NCBI GenBank assembly: GCA_024400715.1
Contig: JAKSMH010000100.1
Coordinates: 1 to 5,478 of the forward strand
Direction of reading: 5' to 3'
DNA length: 5,478 bases
From: Bacteroidales bacterium
GTDB lineage: Bacteria > Bacteroidota > Bacteroidia > Bacteroidales > WCHB1-69
The notes under the pieces are model-generated. The model was not told the DNA's origin, did not search any database, and worked only from the letters and a program-made list of their open reading frames with translations. The first letter of the stretch is position 1, and each line of letters starts with the position of its first letter. Of this stretch, positions 4,737 to 5,478 are shown piece after piece. Made by a program: the position numbers and the translations under genes.

Positions 4737-5478
4737 ATGTCAAAACAAGGTTTAGGACAACAGCAACAACTTGCTCAAAAGCAAATTACTTCTCAACAGA
4801 CCGTTCAATTGATGAAAATGATCGAGTTGAGTAATGTTGCTTTGGAAGAAGAAATCCTGAAAACCGTTGACGAAAATCCGGCATTGGACATTAAATACGA
4901 CGATATTGAAGATGATTTCACCAATCATACAGAAAACAGCGACAATGACAATGCCGATGATATTGCTATTGAAGTAGATCGCAATGATAACGAAGATCCG
5001 TTTGACAACGATTTTTTTGGCAACGACGAAAAAGACGATGATATTCCTGCCTATCGATTATATGCGAATAATTATTCTGAAGACGTTCAGCAACAAGACA
5101 AAATAATTGCTTTTGACCATTCATTACAAGAACAGTTAAGTCTGCAATTAAGCGAAATGGCCCTTGATGACCGGGCACTTGAAATCGGAAAATATATCAT
5201 TGGCAATATTGATGACAACGGCTATTTGACACGGGAAAGCTTGGCCATCTCCAATGAATTGCTTTTTTCCTACAATATCAAAACATCGCCGGATGAAATA
5301 GAACATATCATCACGCATTACATCCAAGAGCTGGACCCTGCCGGCATTGGTGCCCGCAACCTACAAGAATGCCTATTGCTTCAACTCAAAAGGAAAGACA
5401 ATAGTCCTGCCAGCCTCGTTGCAAGAGAAATTATCTCCAAACATTTCGACAGCTTCTCAAAAAAGTACTTTGACAAAT
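4737..5478 (+). CDS. rpoN: RNA polymerase sigma-54 factor (partial, 3' end outside the window)
   Basis: An open frame runs from ATG at 4737 to the window edge, giving 247 residues with no stop. Region I (about 1-48) is the Gln-rich activator-response segment: GLGQQQQLAQKQITSQQTVQ, then LMKMIELSNVALEEEI and ENPAL. Region II (about 51-104) is a low-complexity acidic linker with 23 Asp/Glu in 54 residues. The core-RNA-polymerase-binding region starts near 125, with GNIDDNGYL (156-164) and ELDPAGIGARNLQECLLLQL (198-217), both sigma-54 hallmarks. The DNA-binding part, including the RpoN box, should lie beyond 5478. Sigma-54 directs transcription from -24/-12 promoters and needs AAA+ activators. 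The frame is intact as far as visible. There is no Shine-Dalgarno; the start is set by the conserved N-terminus and the upstream -7 box. Confidence 0.95.
   Translation, partial: MSKQGLGQQQQLAQKQITSQQTVQLMKMIELSNVALEEEILKTVDENPALDIKYDDIEDDFTNHTENSDNDNADDIAIEVDRNDNEDPFDNDFFGNDEKDDDIPAYRLYANNYSEDVQQQDKIIAFDHSLQEQLSLQLSEMALDDRALEIGKYIIGNIDDNGYLTRESLAISNELLFSYNIKTSPDEIEHIITHYIQELDPAGIGARNLQECLLLQLKRKDNSPASLVAREIISKHFDSFSKKYFDK

Noticed and set aside
1..5478. A novel multi-gene defence or mobile system
   Set aside because: All the larger genes belong to known families, mostly housekeeping. There are no repeat arrays, reverse transcriptase, nuclease or toxin-antitoxin features.

Overview
The window looks like ordinary chromosomal DNA from a member of the phylum Bacteroidota, probably Bacteroidales or a relative. 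Three things point there. The non-coding DNA is AT-rich, and four gene starts are preceded by close copies of the phylum's -7 promoter box (TAnnTTTG). Most genes lack a Shine-Dalgarno (SD) sequence. The order bS21, Xer recombinase, hibernation factor is, from memory, a conserved block in this phylum. I see no insertion sequence, CRISPR array, phage gene, toxin-antitoxin pair or defence cluster.

Layout. Positions 1-1840 are read leftward (minus strand): rpsU (bS21, 1643-1840) with its own terminator (1583-1618), then xerC (625-1521) and hpf (311-610), 14 bases apart and probably co-transcribed, closed by a terminator at 239-285. Positions 1-238 hold no convincing gene; the last 11 bases could be the 5' end of a tRNA that continues outside. 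A 138-base divergent intergenic region (1841-1978) carries back-to-back promoters. Positions 1979-4595 form a tight rightward set: a membrane-anchored DUF4340-like protein, ribD (6 bases later), and a YigZ/IMPACT-family gene that starts inside the ribD 3' end. After a 141-base gap with another -7 box, rpoN (sigma-54) starts at 4737 and runs off the right edge.

How the genes relate. The leftward genes are housekeeping: ribosome composition (bS21), ribosome hibernation (HPF) and chromosome dimer resolution (Xer). The rightward genes combine riboflavin synthesis (RibD), a possible translation-stress protein (YigZ), an unassigned envelope protein and an alternative sigma factor. They look co-transcribed by spacing rather than members of one pathway.

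The most interesting signal is regulatory. The two ribosome-associated genes, rpsU and hpf, carry recognisable SD sequences, while xerC, the DUF4340 gene, yigZ and rpoN do not and ribD has at most a remnant. In a phylum where bS21 is reported to help hide the anti-SD, this suggests translation of both genes responds to ribosomes lacking bS21. The rpsU leader also appears to begin with a GC-capped hairpin. I found no undescribed multi-gene system.
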